Shown here in pieces: positions 47,196 through 55,529 of a DNA stretch of 64,000 nt. Numbering within the stretch: position 1 is the stretch's first letter; each line of letters begins with the position of its first letter. The notes under the pieces were generated by a model. It did no database searches and had not been told where the DNA came from. It saw only the letters and a program-made list of their open reading frames with translations. The translations under genes and the position numbers were made by a program. The stretch is from Actinomyces faecalis (GTDB lineage: Bacteria; Actinomycetota; Actinomycetes; Actinomycetales; Actinomycetaceae): NCBI RefSeq assembly GCF_013184985.2, contig NZ_CP063418.1, positions 1,426,001 through 1,490,000 on the forward strand. Direction: 5' to 3'.

Positions 47196-47632
47196 TGACA
47201 GCCGCTGCATGTCGATGACGCCATCTTTTCCCAGAGCGACCGCTCCACCATGACCGACACCGGACACCGGGTGCTCGCACGGGCCGGTAAGCGTGTCCTA
47301 CGGCCTGGTGGTCTGAGACTCACCACCCGTAGGCTGGAGCAGGCTCAGGTCACCGCACCGTCGTCGGCCCACGCGGTGGCACTGTCATCAACGCCAGAGC
47401 CCACGAGACGGGGCTGCCTGCCGCAGCTGGGATAACCCCGGATGACATTGACCCGACCCTCACCGAGGTGCTCCGCAAGCGGCTCGCGCCGACCATCCGG
47501 GTCAATGTGCGCCCACTGACGGAGGCGGAATGGCGGCGAGTCCTCGCGATGCGCGCGGCCTTCAAGGACTACCGCGATCAGTTCACGGGCACTGCCATCG
47601 TCGCACGCAAGCCTGACACTGAGCCCGCCTGA
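47196..47632 (+). pseudogene. Remnant of a class I SAM-dependent methyltransferase
   Basis: Two out-of-phase segments look like pieces of one methyltransferase. The first frame (from ~47196) contains VDDAIFSQSD and RVLRPGGL, resembling the post-SAM-fold RVLRPGG motif. A different frame (from ~47330 to the TGA at 47632) contains ITPDDIDPTLTEVLRKRLAP, IRVNVRPLTEAEWRRVL and ends TGTAIVARKPDTEPA, resembling the C-terminal part of UbiE-like methyltransferases. The N-terminal SAM-binding half and the usual start are missing. Interpretation as a decayed gene is inference from motif similarity. Confidence 0.5.
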
Positions 47633-47693
47633 GCCGGGATCGAGAGCACTCCATGCCCGGCACCGGTGCTTTCTTGCCCCGTACCAACGCCGC

Positions 47694-47754
47694 CTGACGC
47701 ATGAGACCGGATGGTCCTGAGTCGTACCCAGGACCATCCGGTCCCCTGCGTCAG
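47694..47754 (-). terminator. Hairpin terminator after aspS
   Basis: An inner perfect 15-bp stem (47705-47719 with 47729-47743, 9-nt loop) is extended by an outer 8-bp stem (47694-47701 with 47747-47754) across 3-nt internal loops. It begins 9 bp beyond the aspS stop and also faces the methyltransferase remnant. Confidence 0.8.
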
Positions 47755-47762
47755 AGGAAGGC

Positions 47763-49562
47763 TCAGTCCGTCTTGGCCGGTGCCTTGGCGTCCCTGTCCT
47801 CAGGCACGGCGTCGACGCCGGCCTCCTTGCGCTGCTCGGGGGTGATCGGAGCAGGCGCCTCAGTCAACGGGTCATAACCACCACCGGACTTGGGGAAGGC
47901 GATGACGTCGCGGATCGAGTCGGCGTGGGTGAGCAGGGAGACGATGCGGTCCCAGCCGAAGGCGATGCCACCGTGCGGCGGGGCGCCGAACTTAAAGGCG
48001 TCGAGCAGGAAGCCGAACTTCGCCTGGGCCTCCTCCTCACCGATGCCCATGACGTTGAAGACACGCTTCTGGACGTCGTTGCGGTGGATACGGATCGAGC
48101 CGCCGCCGATCTCGTTGCCGTTGCACACGATGTCGTAGGCGTAGGCCAGGGCGTTGCCGGGGTCCTTGTCGAAGGAGTCCAGCCACTCAGGCTTGGGCGA
48201 GGTGAAGGCGTGGTGGACAGCGGTCCAGGCGGACTTGCCCAGCGCCACGTCTCCCTCAGCCTTGGCCTCGGCCGAGGGCTTGAACAGGGGCGCGTCCACG
48301 ACCCACACGAAGGACCAGGCGTCCTCGTCAATGAGTCCGCAGCGCCTACCGATCTCTAGACGAGCGGCGCCCAGGAGGGCACGCGAGGCGTCCACCGAGC
48401 CGGCGGCGAAGAAGATCGCGTCGCCCGACCCCGCGCCGGCGGCCTCAGCCAGGCCCGCGCGCTCGGCCTCGGTGATGTTCTTGGCCACCGGGCCGCCCAG
48501 CTCCCCGTCCTCGGAGACGGTGACGTAGGCCAGGCCCTTAGCACCACGCTGCTTGGCCCACTCCTGCCAGGCGTCAAAGGTACGACGCGACTGGGAGGCG
48601 CCGCCGGGCATCACGACGGATCCGACGTACTCGTTCTGGAAGACGCGGAAGGTGGTGTCCTTGAAGTACTCGGTCAGGTCCGTCAGCTCCAGGCCGAAGC
48701 GCAGGTCGGGCTTGTCCGAGCCGTACCTCTCCATGGCGTCCTTGTAGGTCATGTGCGGGATCGGGGTGGGCAGGTCGTATCCGATCAGCGCCCAGACCTC
48801 CTTGAGCACGTCCTCGGCGACCGTGATGACGTCCTCCTGCTCGACGAAGGACATCTCGATGTCAAGCTGGGTGAACTCGGGCTGGCGGTCGGCGCGGAAG
48901 TCCTCGTCGCGGTAGCAGCGGGCGATCTGGTAGTAGCGCTCCATCCCGGCCACCATGAGCAGCTGCTTGAACAGCTGAGGGCTCTGGGGCAGGGCGTACC
49001 AGGAGCCCGGCGCCAGGCGCGCGGGCACGAGGAAGTCGCGCGCGCCCTCAGGGGTGGAGCGCGTGAGCGTCGGGGTCTCGATCTCGACGAAGTCGTGGCT
49101 GGCCAGGACCGTGCGCGCAGCCTGGGAGACCTGGGAGCGCAGACGGATGGCGTGCTGCATGGAGGAGCGACGCAGGTCGAGGTAGCGGTACCTCAGCCGT
49201 GCCTCCTCGCCCACGCTCCCGGCGTCCTCGGCGTGGTCGGAGACCTGGAAGGGCAACGGAGCAGCGGGGTTGAGGATCTCGACGTCGGAGACGACGACCT
49301 CGATCTCGCCGGTGGGCAGGTTGGGGTTGGCGTTGCCCTCGGGGCGGGCGCTGACCTCGCCGGTGACCTTGAGGACGTACTCGGCGCGCAGGTCGTGGGC
49401 GACCTCCTCGCGGATGACGACCTGGGCGATGCCCGAGGCGTCACGCAGGTCGATGAAGGCGACGCCTCCGTGGTCACGGCGGCGGTCCACCCAGCCGGTG
49501 AGGGTGACGGCCTGGCCGATGTCAGTGCTACGCAGGCTTCCTGCGGTGCGGGTTCGCAGCAC
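47763..49562 (-). CDS. aspS: Aspartyl-tRNA synthetase
   Basis: The ~599-residue class IIb synthetase has an N-terminal OB anticodon-binding domain (~15-105, [19 protein letters not shown]). The catalytic core holds motif 2 ([27 protein letters not shown]), a bacterial GAD insertion, and motif 3 ([15 protein letters not shown]). GTG 49562 follows GGAAGGGA by nine bases and gives the usual MLRT opening; an ATG ten codons upstream has no ribosome-binding site. His31 in the OB domain is the residue associated with non-discriminating AspRS in studied bacteria, so it may also charge tRNA-Asn for GatCAB. Confidence 0.95.
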   Translation of the reverse strand: MLRTRTAGSLRSTDIGQAVTLTGWVDRRRDHGGVAFIDLRDASGIAQVVIREEVAHDLRAEYVLKVTGEVSARPEGNANPNLPTGEIEVVVSDVEILNPAAPLPFQVSDHAEDAGSVGEEARLRYRYLDLRRSSMQHAIRLRSQVSQAARTVLASHDFVEIETPTLTRSTPEGARDFLVPARLAPGSWYALPQSPQLFKQLLMVAGMERYYQIARCYRDEDFRADRQPEFTQLDIEMSFVEQEDVITVAEDVLKEVWALIGYDLPTPIPHMTYKDAMERYGSDKPDLRFGLELTDLTEYFKDTTFRVFQNEYVGSVVMPGGASQSRRTFDAWQEWAKQRGAKGLAYVTVSEDGELGGPVAKNITEAERAGLAEAAGAGSGDAIFFAAGSVDASRALLGAARLEIGRRCGLIDEDAWSFVWVVDAPLFKPSAEAKAEGDVALGKSAWTAVHHAFTSPKPEWLDSFDKDPGNALAYAYDIVCNGNEIGGGSIRIHRNDVQKRVFNVMGIGEEEAQAKFGFLLDAFKFGAPPHGGIAFGWDRIVSLLTHADSIRDVIAFPKSGGGYDPLTEAPAPITPEQRKEAGVDAVPEDRDAKAPAKTD

Positions 49563-49788
49563 GGGTTGTGGTCCCTTCCGTTGGGGGCGCATGGTTCCGG
49601 CGCCCGGCGGAGCGCACCGCGAGACGGGCGGGCACTGAGGGTGATCCTAGCGCTCGCCCCTCCGGCGCCCGACGACGCAGGTCCGGGCCGCCGCTAGGTC
49701 GCCAGACCGAGCTGACCGGCAGCCACGGAGAGCATGACGCTGAGGGCGTGGACGGCGTGGCCGACCTGGTAGGTCCTCTGCCCAGCCC

Positions 49789-50310
49789 TCACCACTGCCT
49801 CTCGTTCGGGCCGTCGGCACGCAGTGCGAGCCGGCTCCGCACGTCCGCGAAGGCGTCAGCGATCGTTCTCATCGCACAGGCCACCTGCTGCTCCAGCTGG
49901 CAGTCGGCCACCCCGTGCTCCCAGTCGACCATGTGGGAGGCGCCGACGGAGAAGGTCAGGGCGTCGTCGTTCTGACGCCAGAAGCAGGTGGGCCAGATGT
50001 GCCCACGGTGCCACTCCTCCAGCGCGAAGCGCACCTCGTCCAGGTGCTCCAGCGGCAGGTCCTCAAGCATGTAGCCCATGACGTTGAGGACCTCCCCGCT
50101 CTCGCCGCGCACCATGAAGGTCAGCAGGTCGTTGTCCCAGCGTCCCACCAGGTCGCCGTCGGAGTCCGTCTCGTAGACCCAGCCGTGGCGGTCGAGCAGC
50201 TCCTGCACACGCTCACGCGTGAGGGGACGCACCTGCTGGCTGGCCGACGCGCTGGCGGCACCAGAGTCCTGGCGTCGCGCCCCGGAGAAGAGACCTCGCA
50301 CGCCCCTCAC
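49789..50310 (-). CDS. YbjN domain protein (second of pair)
   Basis: The 173-residue protein is of the YbjN/type III secretion chaperone-like fold: LLDRHGWVYETDSDGDLVGRWDNDLLTFMVRG, then SHMVDWEHGVADCQLEQQVACAM. No signal peptide or membrane helix is seen. It shares its layout with the upstream gene and overlaps it by 4 bp (ATGA). Function is unknown; YbjN proteins are often assigned sensory or chaperone-like roles. Confidence 0.82.
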   Translation of the reverse strand: MRGVRGLFSGARRQDSGAASASASQQVRPLTRERVQELLDRHGWVYETDSDGDLVGRWDNDLLTFMVRGESGEVLNVMGYMLEDLPLEHLDEVRFALEEWHRGHIWPTCFWRQNDDALTFSVGASHMVDWEHGVADCQLEQQVACAMRTIADAFADVRSRLALRADGPNERQW

Positions 50311-50789
50311 CGTCCTAGCACCTCGTTGAGGTCTGCGAACAGACCGTTGACCGTGGCGATCGCGCAGTCCACGTGCTGGGCCAGCTGGAGATCACTCAGA
50401 CCGTACTCGTAGTCCACCGCGTGGCTGGCGAAGACCCGCACCTCGCCGTCGTCGTCAATCCGGTAGCTCGCGGTGGGCCAGGCGCTGCGCCGGTGCGAGG
50501 CGTCCAGGACCGTGCGCACCTGCTCCAGGTGGGTAGCGTCGACGGTGCCTGGCAGCTGCGCCCAGATGCGCAGCACCTCCTGCTTCTCCCCGGCCAGGGT
50601 GAAGTAGAAGGTGGCGTCGTCCCACATCCCGCCCAGGTCGCCGTCGGAGTCGATGAAGTAGCGCCAGTCCCGCTCCTTGAACAGAGCGACCAGACGGTCC
50701 TGGCTCAACGGCGCCAGCACCTGCGCTGAGCCCGCGGCAGGCCCCGGGGCCTGCGGGACGTGGCCCGGGGAACGGGAGAAGAGGCTCAC
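50307..50789 (-). CDS. YbjN domain protein (first of pair)
   Basis: The 160-residue paralogue of the following gene has ALFKERDWRYFIDSDGDLGGMWDDATFYFTLAG and SHAVDYEYGLSDLQLAQHVDCAI, aligned to the same positions of the neighbour. GTG 50789 is chosen because GGGAGGTC lies at ideal spacing and the resulting N-terminus (MSLFSRSPG) matches the partner's MRGVRGLFSG; an ATG at 50843 is less likely. The tandem pair is typical of actinobacteria. Confidence 0.82.
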   Translation of the reverse strand: MSLFSRSPGHVPQAPGPAAGSAQVLAPLSQDRLVALFKERDWRYFIDSDGDLGGMWDDATFYFTLAGEKQEVLRIWAQLPGTVDATHLEQVRTVLDASHRRSAWPTASYRIDDDGEVRVFASHAVDYEYGLSDLQLAQHVDCAIATVNGLFADLNEVLGR

Positions 50790-51192
50790 GAGTAAGACCT
50801 CCCGTATCAGGTCGGCATGAGCACCGAGAACGACATGAGACACTGCTCACGCATCTTACAGGAGCTCACGCGCCGCCTAGGAGCGCCTCACCTGGTGTCC
50901 GGCCTCACGTGTGACCTGAGACGGTTCGGCGCGCCAGCCCTCGCCATTGACCTCCCGGACCCGTAACCTTCGACGCAGGAGCGATCCGTGCTGTCAGCCC
51001 CGTTCGGGTCCTGCACCGTCCTTGGAGGCGGGGCAGGGACACCCGTGAGTCTGTGCGTCAAGCCCGTCAGCCACCGCCGTCCACGGCCTGGTGCGGGGCG
51101 AGTGTGGTGGGCGAGGCGCGGCAGGAGGCTGGTCGAGGGGACCTGCCCCACACTCCGTGACCGGCCCCTACAGGCCACAGACGGGAACATCA
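50790..51192. other. Intergenic region upstream of the DEAD-box helicase gene
   Basis: About 400 bp of non-coding DNA between divergent YbjN and helicase genes. It should contain both promoters. A TTGACC near 50957 is a possible -35 for the helicase, but no well-spaced -10 was found. A long 5' leader is common for DEAD-box helicase genes. No RNA gene was recognised. Confidence 0.45.
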
Positions 51193-53790
51193 ATGAGTAG
51201 CACCACTGGGTCCACTGCATCTTCTGCCTCCTCCGGCCAGGGCGACGGCCCTCTGAGCCTCGACGACCTGTTCAACGCCGAGGTGGCTGGGGCCTCCTCG
51301 GCCCCGAGCGCCTCTGACACCGAGCCACCGGCCGGTCCTGCCACCGCGGAGGACGAGGAGCTCGACTCCTTCGTGGAGTCTGAGGACGAGCCTGACGACG
51401 TCGACACCGCTGGCGAACTGAACCTGCCCGAGAACGACCCCGAGGACGAGGGCGACCTCGACGAGGACGACGCTGAGGGAGAGGAGATGGACGAGGACGA
51501 GGTCGACGGCCACCTTCCCTTCGCCCCTACCACCGCCTCGGCCACCTCCGCGGACGAGGCCGCGGAGGACGACGACGCAGCCCGGAGCCCCGAGGAGGTC
51601 ACCTTCGCCGACCTCGGCCTGCCTGCGGACCTGCTCAAGGCCGTGACCGACATGGGGTACGTCACCCCCACCGCGATCCAGCGCGAGGCGATCCCGGTCC
51701 TGCTGTCTGGCCGTGACGTCGTCGGCGTGGCCCAGACCGGCACGGGCAAGACCGCAGCCTTCGGCCTGCCGCTGCTCGACGCCGTCGACGCCCGTGACGG
51801 CGAGGTCCAGGCCCTGGTCCTGGCGCCCACGCGTGAGCTGGCCCTGCAGAGCGCCGAGGCCATCACGGACATGGCCTCGCGCTCGCGTGGTCTGGACGTG
51901 GTTGCCGTCTACGGCGGCGCCCCCTACGGTCCGCAGATCGGCGCCCTGAAGTCGGGCGCACAGGTCGTCGTGGGCACCCCTGGGCGCGTCATCGACCTCA
52001 TCGACAAGGGCGCCCTGCACCTGGAGCAGGTGCGCTACTTCGTGCTCGACGAGGCTGACGAGATGCTGCGCATGGGCTTCGCCGAGGACGTGGAGACCAT
52101 CGCCGCCTCCCTGCCCGCGGACCGCCGCACGGCGCTGTTCTCCGCCACGATGCCCCCGGCGATCCAGGCGGTGGCGCGTCAGCACCTGAGCGACCCGGCA
52201 CGTGTGGAGGTCTCGCGCCAGTCCTCCACCGTGGACACGGTCCACCAGACCTACGCCGTCGTCCCCTTCCGCCACAAGGTCGGCGCGGTCTCCCGAGTCC
52301 TGGCCACCACCGAGGCCGAGGCCGCCATCGTCTTCGTGCGCACCAAGTCCACGGCCGAGGACGTGGCCATCGAGCTGGCAGGGCGGGGGATCCAGGCCGC
52401 TGCCATCTCTGGTGACGTCCCCCAGCGCGAGCGCGAGCGCCTCGTCGAGCGCCTGCGTACCGGCACCCTGGACGTGCTGGTGGCCACGGACGTCGCAGCC
52501 CGCGGCCTGGACGTCGACCGCATCGGACTGGTCGTCAACTTCGACGTACCGCGTGAGGCCGAGGCCTACGTCCACCGCATCGGCCGTACCGGACGCGCCG
52601 GGCGCCACGGCGAGGCCGTCACCTTCCTGACCCCCAAGGAGAAGGGCAAGCTTCGTCAGATCGAGCGCCTGACGGGTACCAGGCTGGAGGAGATCACTCT
52701 GCCCTCCCCCGCGGACGTCTCACGCCACCGTGCAGCCACGCTGCTGGACAAGGCGGCCGAGCGCCACGAGCGCGGCCGGCTGGAGATGTACACCGAGATG
52801 GTCCAGGACAAGGCAGCCGGTCTGGAGATCGAGGTGAGCGACCTGGCGGCCACGCTGCTGGCGCTCGCTGTGGGTGACGCCGGCCCCAGGACCTGGCAGG
52901 AGCGCAAGGAGGAACCGCGCCAGCGCGTGCGTCGCGAGGAGAACGTCGACTCCGAGGGCACCTTCGTCTCCGCCACCTTTGAGGGCGGACGTGACCGTGG
53001 TGAGCGTGGTCGCGGCCGCGACCGGATCGAGGGCAAGCCCGGTGCCAGCCGTGGCGGACGCCGTCACGAGGACGGCACCGGCACGGTCTACCGCGTCGAG
53101 GTCGGTCACCGCGACCGCGTCCTGCCCGGAGCGATCGTGGGGGCGCTGGCGAACGAGGGTGGGATCTCCGGCTCTGACATCGGCAAGATCGACATCCTCC
53201 AGTCCTTCTCCCTGGTCGAGATCCACGCCCCGCTGAGCGATGAGCAGCTCCAGGTCATGGGACGTGCCACCTTCGGGGGCCGTGAGCTGCGGATCCACCC
53301 CGACCAGGGTCCGGGCCAGGGCTGGGACGGCAGCGACAACGCTCCCTCCGAGCACAGCCAGCGCCGCTCTGAGCGTCCTCACCGTGAGGACGGCGAGCGC
53401 GGTGGCTGGCGTGGCGGGCGTCAGGACCGTGGCGAGCGTGGAGGCCGCGGCGGCTACCGCTCGGACCGCTCTGAGCGCGGCGGGTACCGCGAGGGCCGCC
53501 AGGACGGCGAGCGCGGTGGCTGGCGTGGCGGGCGTCAGGACCGTGGCGAGCGTGGAGGCCGCGGCGGCTACCGCTCGGACCGCTCTGAGCGCGGCGGGTA
53601 CCGCGAGGGCCGCCAGGACGGCGAGCGCGGTGGCTGGCGTGGCGGGCGTCAGGACCGTGGCGAGCGTGGAGGCCGCGGCGGCTACCGCTCGGACCGCTCT
53701 GAGCGCGGCGGGTACCGCGAGGGCCGCCAGGACGGCGAGCGCGGTGGCTGGCGTGGCGGGCGTCAGGACCGTGGTCGTGACCGCTGGTAG
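51193..53790 (+). CDS. DEAD-box ATP-dependent RNA helicase (DeaD/CsdA type)
   Basis: The 865-residue protein starts with a very acidic, low-complexity region (~1-135). The helicase core follows, with Q-motif PTAIQREAIPVLL, motif I AQTGTGKT, motif Ia APTRELA, DEAD in VLDEADEML, SAT in FSATMP, and VATDVAARGLD and HRIGRTGRAGR of domain 2. A DbpA-like RNA-binding domain (~630-715) comes next, then a Gly/Arg-rich tail. The tail is built of three perfect 38-residue repeats plus a partial one. CsdA-type helicases assist ribosome assembly and mRNA decay, particularly in the cold. ATG 51193 begins MSSTTGSTA; upstream in-frame codons lack support. Confidence 0.95.
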   Translation: MSSTTGSTASSASSGQGDGPLSLDDLFNAEVAGASSAPSASDTEPPAGPATAEDEELDSFVESEDEPDDVDTAGELNLPENDPEDEGDLDEDDAEGEEMDEDEVDGHLPFAPTTASATSADEAAEDDDAARSPEEVTFADLGLPADLLKAVTDMGYVTPTAIQREAIPVLLSGRDVVGVAQTGTGKTAAFGLPLLDAVDARDGEVQALVLAPTRELALQSAEAITDMASRSRGLDVVAVYGGAPYGPQIGALKSGAQVVVGTPGRVIDLIDKGALHLEQVRYFVLDEADEMLRMGFAEDVETIAASLPADRRTALFSATMPPAIQAVARQHLSDPARVEVSRQSSTVDTVHQTYAVVPFRHKVGAVSRVLATTEAEAAIVFVRTKSTAEDVAIELAGRGIQAAAISGDVPQRERERLVERLRTGTLDVLVATDVAARGLDVDRIGLVVNFDVPREAEAYVHRIGRTGRAGRHGEAVTFLTPKEKGKLRQIERLTGTRLEEITLPSPADVSRHRAATLLDKAAERHERGRLEMYTEMVQDKAAGLEIEVSDLAATLLALAVGDAGPRTWQERKEEPRQRVRREENVDSEGTFVSATFEGGRDRGERGRGRDRIEGKPGASRGGRRHEDGTGTVYRVEVGHRDRVLPGAIVGALANEGGISGSDIGKIDILQSFSLVEIHAPLSDEQLQVMGRATFGGRELRIHPDQGPGQGWDGSDNAPSEHSQRRSERPHREDGERGGWRGGRQDRGERGGRGGYRSDRSERGGYREGRQDGERGGWRGGRQDRGERGGRGGYRSDRSERGGYREGRQDGERGGWRGGRQDRGERGGRGGYRSDRSERGGYREGRQDGERGGWRGGRQDRGRDRW
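53389..53774 (+). repeat. 114-bp perfect tandem repeat (3 + partial) in helicase gene
   Basis: Units start at 53389, 53503 and 53617, with a 44-bp partial copy from 53731. The three full units appear identical at every base, including silent positions, so the array arose or was homogenised recently. Each unit encodes 38 Gly/Arg/Asp-rich residues. The length is a multiple of three, so copy-number changes keep the frame. Confidence 0.96.
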
Positions 53791-53803
53791 GCCCGTGAGC
53801 TAG

Positions 53804-53839
53804 GACGGCGGCCGGCCCCGTACGGGGCCGGCCGCCGTC
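53804..53839. terminator. 36-bp perfect palindrome, bidirectional terminator
   Basis: The sequence is its own reverse complement across all 36 bp (stem 16 bp plus a GTAC loop). It sits 13 bp after the helicase stop and 34 bp after the stop of the minus-strand GTPase gene, so it can terminate both. It is GC-only in the stem with no U-tract. Confidence 0.85.
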
Positions 53840-53873
53840 GTCCGTCTGTGCGCTGCGCCGACGGCTCCGTCTC

Positions 53874-55529
53874 CTAGCGCCTCGATGAGGACAGCTGAGC
53901 CAGGAGCCGCGACAGCTCCTCCCACTGCCTCACCTCAGCCTGAAGAGGCTGGAGCAGGTCCCTGCGCACGACGGCGTCGCTGGCCTCACGCAGCCTGCGC
54001 GCGGCCCGCCGCTGTACCCGTCGCGCGCCCAGCCGCGCCAGGGACCTGCCGGCCGCCGCGGCCGCCAGCCCTAGGACGACCCCGCCGACGAGTACCACCG
54101 CCGGCCAGGGCACGATCCCCCAGCGTGGGGGCTGAAGGTCGACGAGCAGCAGCCATCGTGCCAGGTGCGTGGCTGCCAACCACGCACCTCCTCCTAGGGC
54201 CGTCAGGGCCGCCAGCCACTGGACCCCGCTGGCGAGACGCCACCACCGAGGTGCGGGACCGACTCCGAGCGGCGTGCTACTCACCGCCAGGTCCAGCGCG
54301 GCCCCGAGCCGCTGGGCGCGGTCGTCGCTATGAGCGATGACCGCCGAGCGCGCCTGCTCAGGCAGGCTGCGACAGGCCAGGTCCGTCACGGTGCGCGCCT
54401 GAGTACGCAGCTCCGCGGCCGTCGCGGGGTCGATCGGCGGCAGGGAGCTGCGTCCAGTGACCTCGTCTGGGCCGGACCCCGTCTCCCCCTGAGTCAGGCT
54501 CCTGCCGGCTCCCAGGTGCAGGGCGCGGAGCGGGTCCTTGCGCAACCGGCCTAGCCACCGCAGCGGCAGCCAGCCGACGTGCGAGGCCGCCTCAGCGGCT
54601 CGCGCACGGCCCACGGCCCACGTGACGGTCTCCACCCCGCTGGCCCGGGCAGCGGTCTCCTCCAGCCGGGACCGGCCGAGGTGCACCCCGTCGTCCCTGT
54701 CCGCGTCGCGATCGTCCTGGATCGTGTCGGTACCAAGCTCATGGGCCAGGCTCCGCGCAGTCGTCCGCACGTCCGCATCCAGTCGCGCCGTCACCGCCTC
54801 CTGCTGAGCAGCCACCTGGCAGATCGTCTCGCGCAACCGCGCTACGCCCTGACCGGTTCTCGCGCTGAGCGCGACCGGCGAGACCGCTTCCAGTCCCTCG
54901 TCGTCCAGCAGGCACCTGAGGTGGGACAGGACGTCCTCCTGCTCCTGGCTACTGAGCAGGTCGACCTGGTTGAGCACGAGGCAGGTGACCTCCGCGTGGG
55001 CTGCCATCGGCACCAGGAAGTCGTGGTGGACGACGGCGTCGGCGTACTTCTGCGGGTCCAGCACCCAGACCAGGACGTCGACGAGGCCCGCCAGACGCGC
55101 AGCCGTACGGCGGTGCCCGGGCTCGTCGGAGTCGATGTCAGGCAGGTCGAGCAGGACCGTGCGCGGTCCCAGGCCAGCACCGGTGACCTCGACCCGTCGG
55201 TCCACCTTGAGCCAGTCCAGCAGCTCGGTGAGCCCCAGGTCCCCCGGAGGCACCGCGGCCAGGGGCGCCGTCGTCGTCGGGCGGCGGGCCGAGGAACGAG
55301 CGGCATCGGTCCCGACCAGGGCGTTGAACAAGGAGGACTTTCCGGATCCGGTCGTTCCGAGCAGAGCGACCACACAGGCTCCTGGCGCCAGCCGCTGTCG
55401 CTGCCCGGCCCGCTCAAGCAGCTCGCGCGCTGGGGCCAGGGCCTCGTCCAGCTGGGTGTGGTCCAGGCTGTGCCCTAGCGCCACAACCCGTTCCAGGCCC
55501 TCCAGCTGCTCCTGGAGCCGGAGCCTCAT
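53874..55529 (-). CDS. Membrane-associated GTPase (second of pair)
   Basis: The 551-residue protein has an N-terminal Ras-like GTPase domain: G1 GTTGSGKSSLFNAL (~57-70), G3 LLDLPDIDS, and G4 NQVD. Two hydrophobic segments follow near ~430-450 and ~465-490 with a basic C-terminal tail. It belongs to the YfjP/dynamin-like ribosome-binding-type GTPase set; function is unknown. It overlaps the first GTPase gene by 4 bp (ATGA) and is closed by the palindrome at 53804. Confidence 0.86.
   Translation of the reverse strand: MRLRLQEQLEGLERVVALGHSLDHTQLDEALAPARELLERAGQRQRLAPGACVVALLGTTGSGKSSLFNALVGTDAARSSARRPTTTAPLAAVPPGDLGLTELLDWLKVDRRVEVTGAGLGPRTVLLDLPDIDSDEPGHRRTAARLAGLVDVLVWVLDPQKYADAVVHHDFLVPMAAHAEVTCLVLNQVDLLSSQEQEDVLSHLRCLLDDEGLEAVSPVALSARTGQGVARLRETICQVAAQQEAVTARLDADVRTTARSLAHELGTDTIQDDRDADRDDGVHLGRSRLEETAARASGVETVTWAVGRARAAEAASHVGWLPLRWLGRLRKDPLRALHLGAGRSLTQGETGSGPDEVTGRSSLPPIDPATAAELRTQARTVTDLACRSLPEQARSAVIAHSDDRAQRLGAALDLAVSSTPLGVGPAPRWWRLASGVQWLAALTALGGGAWLAATHLARWLLLVDLQPPRWGIVPWPAVVLVGGVVLGLAAAAAGRSLARLGARRVQRRAARRLREASDAVVRRDLLQPLQAEVRQWEELSRLLAQLSSSRR

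Noticed and set aside
51190..52608. 472-codon minus-strand frame opposite the DEAD-box gene
   Set aside because: Shadow of a gene with complete helicase motifs.
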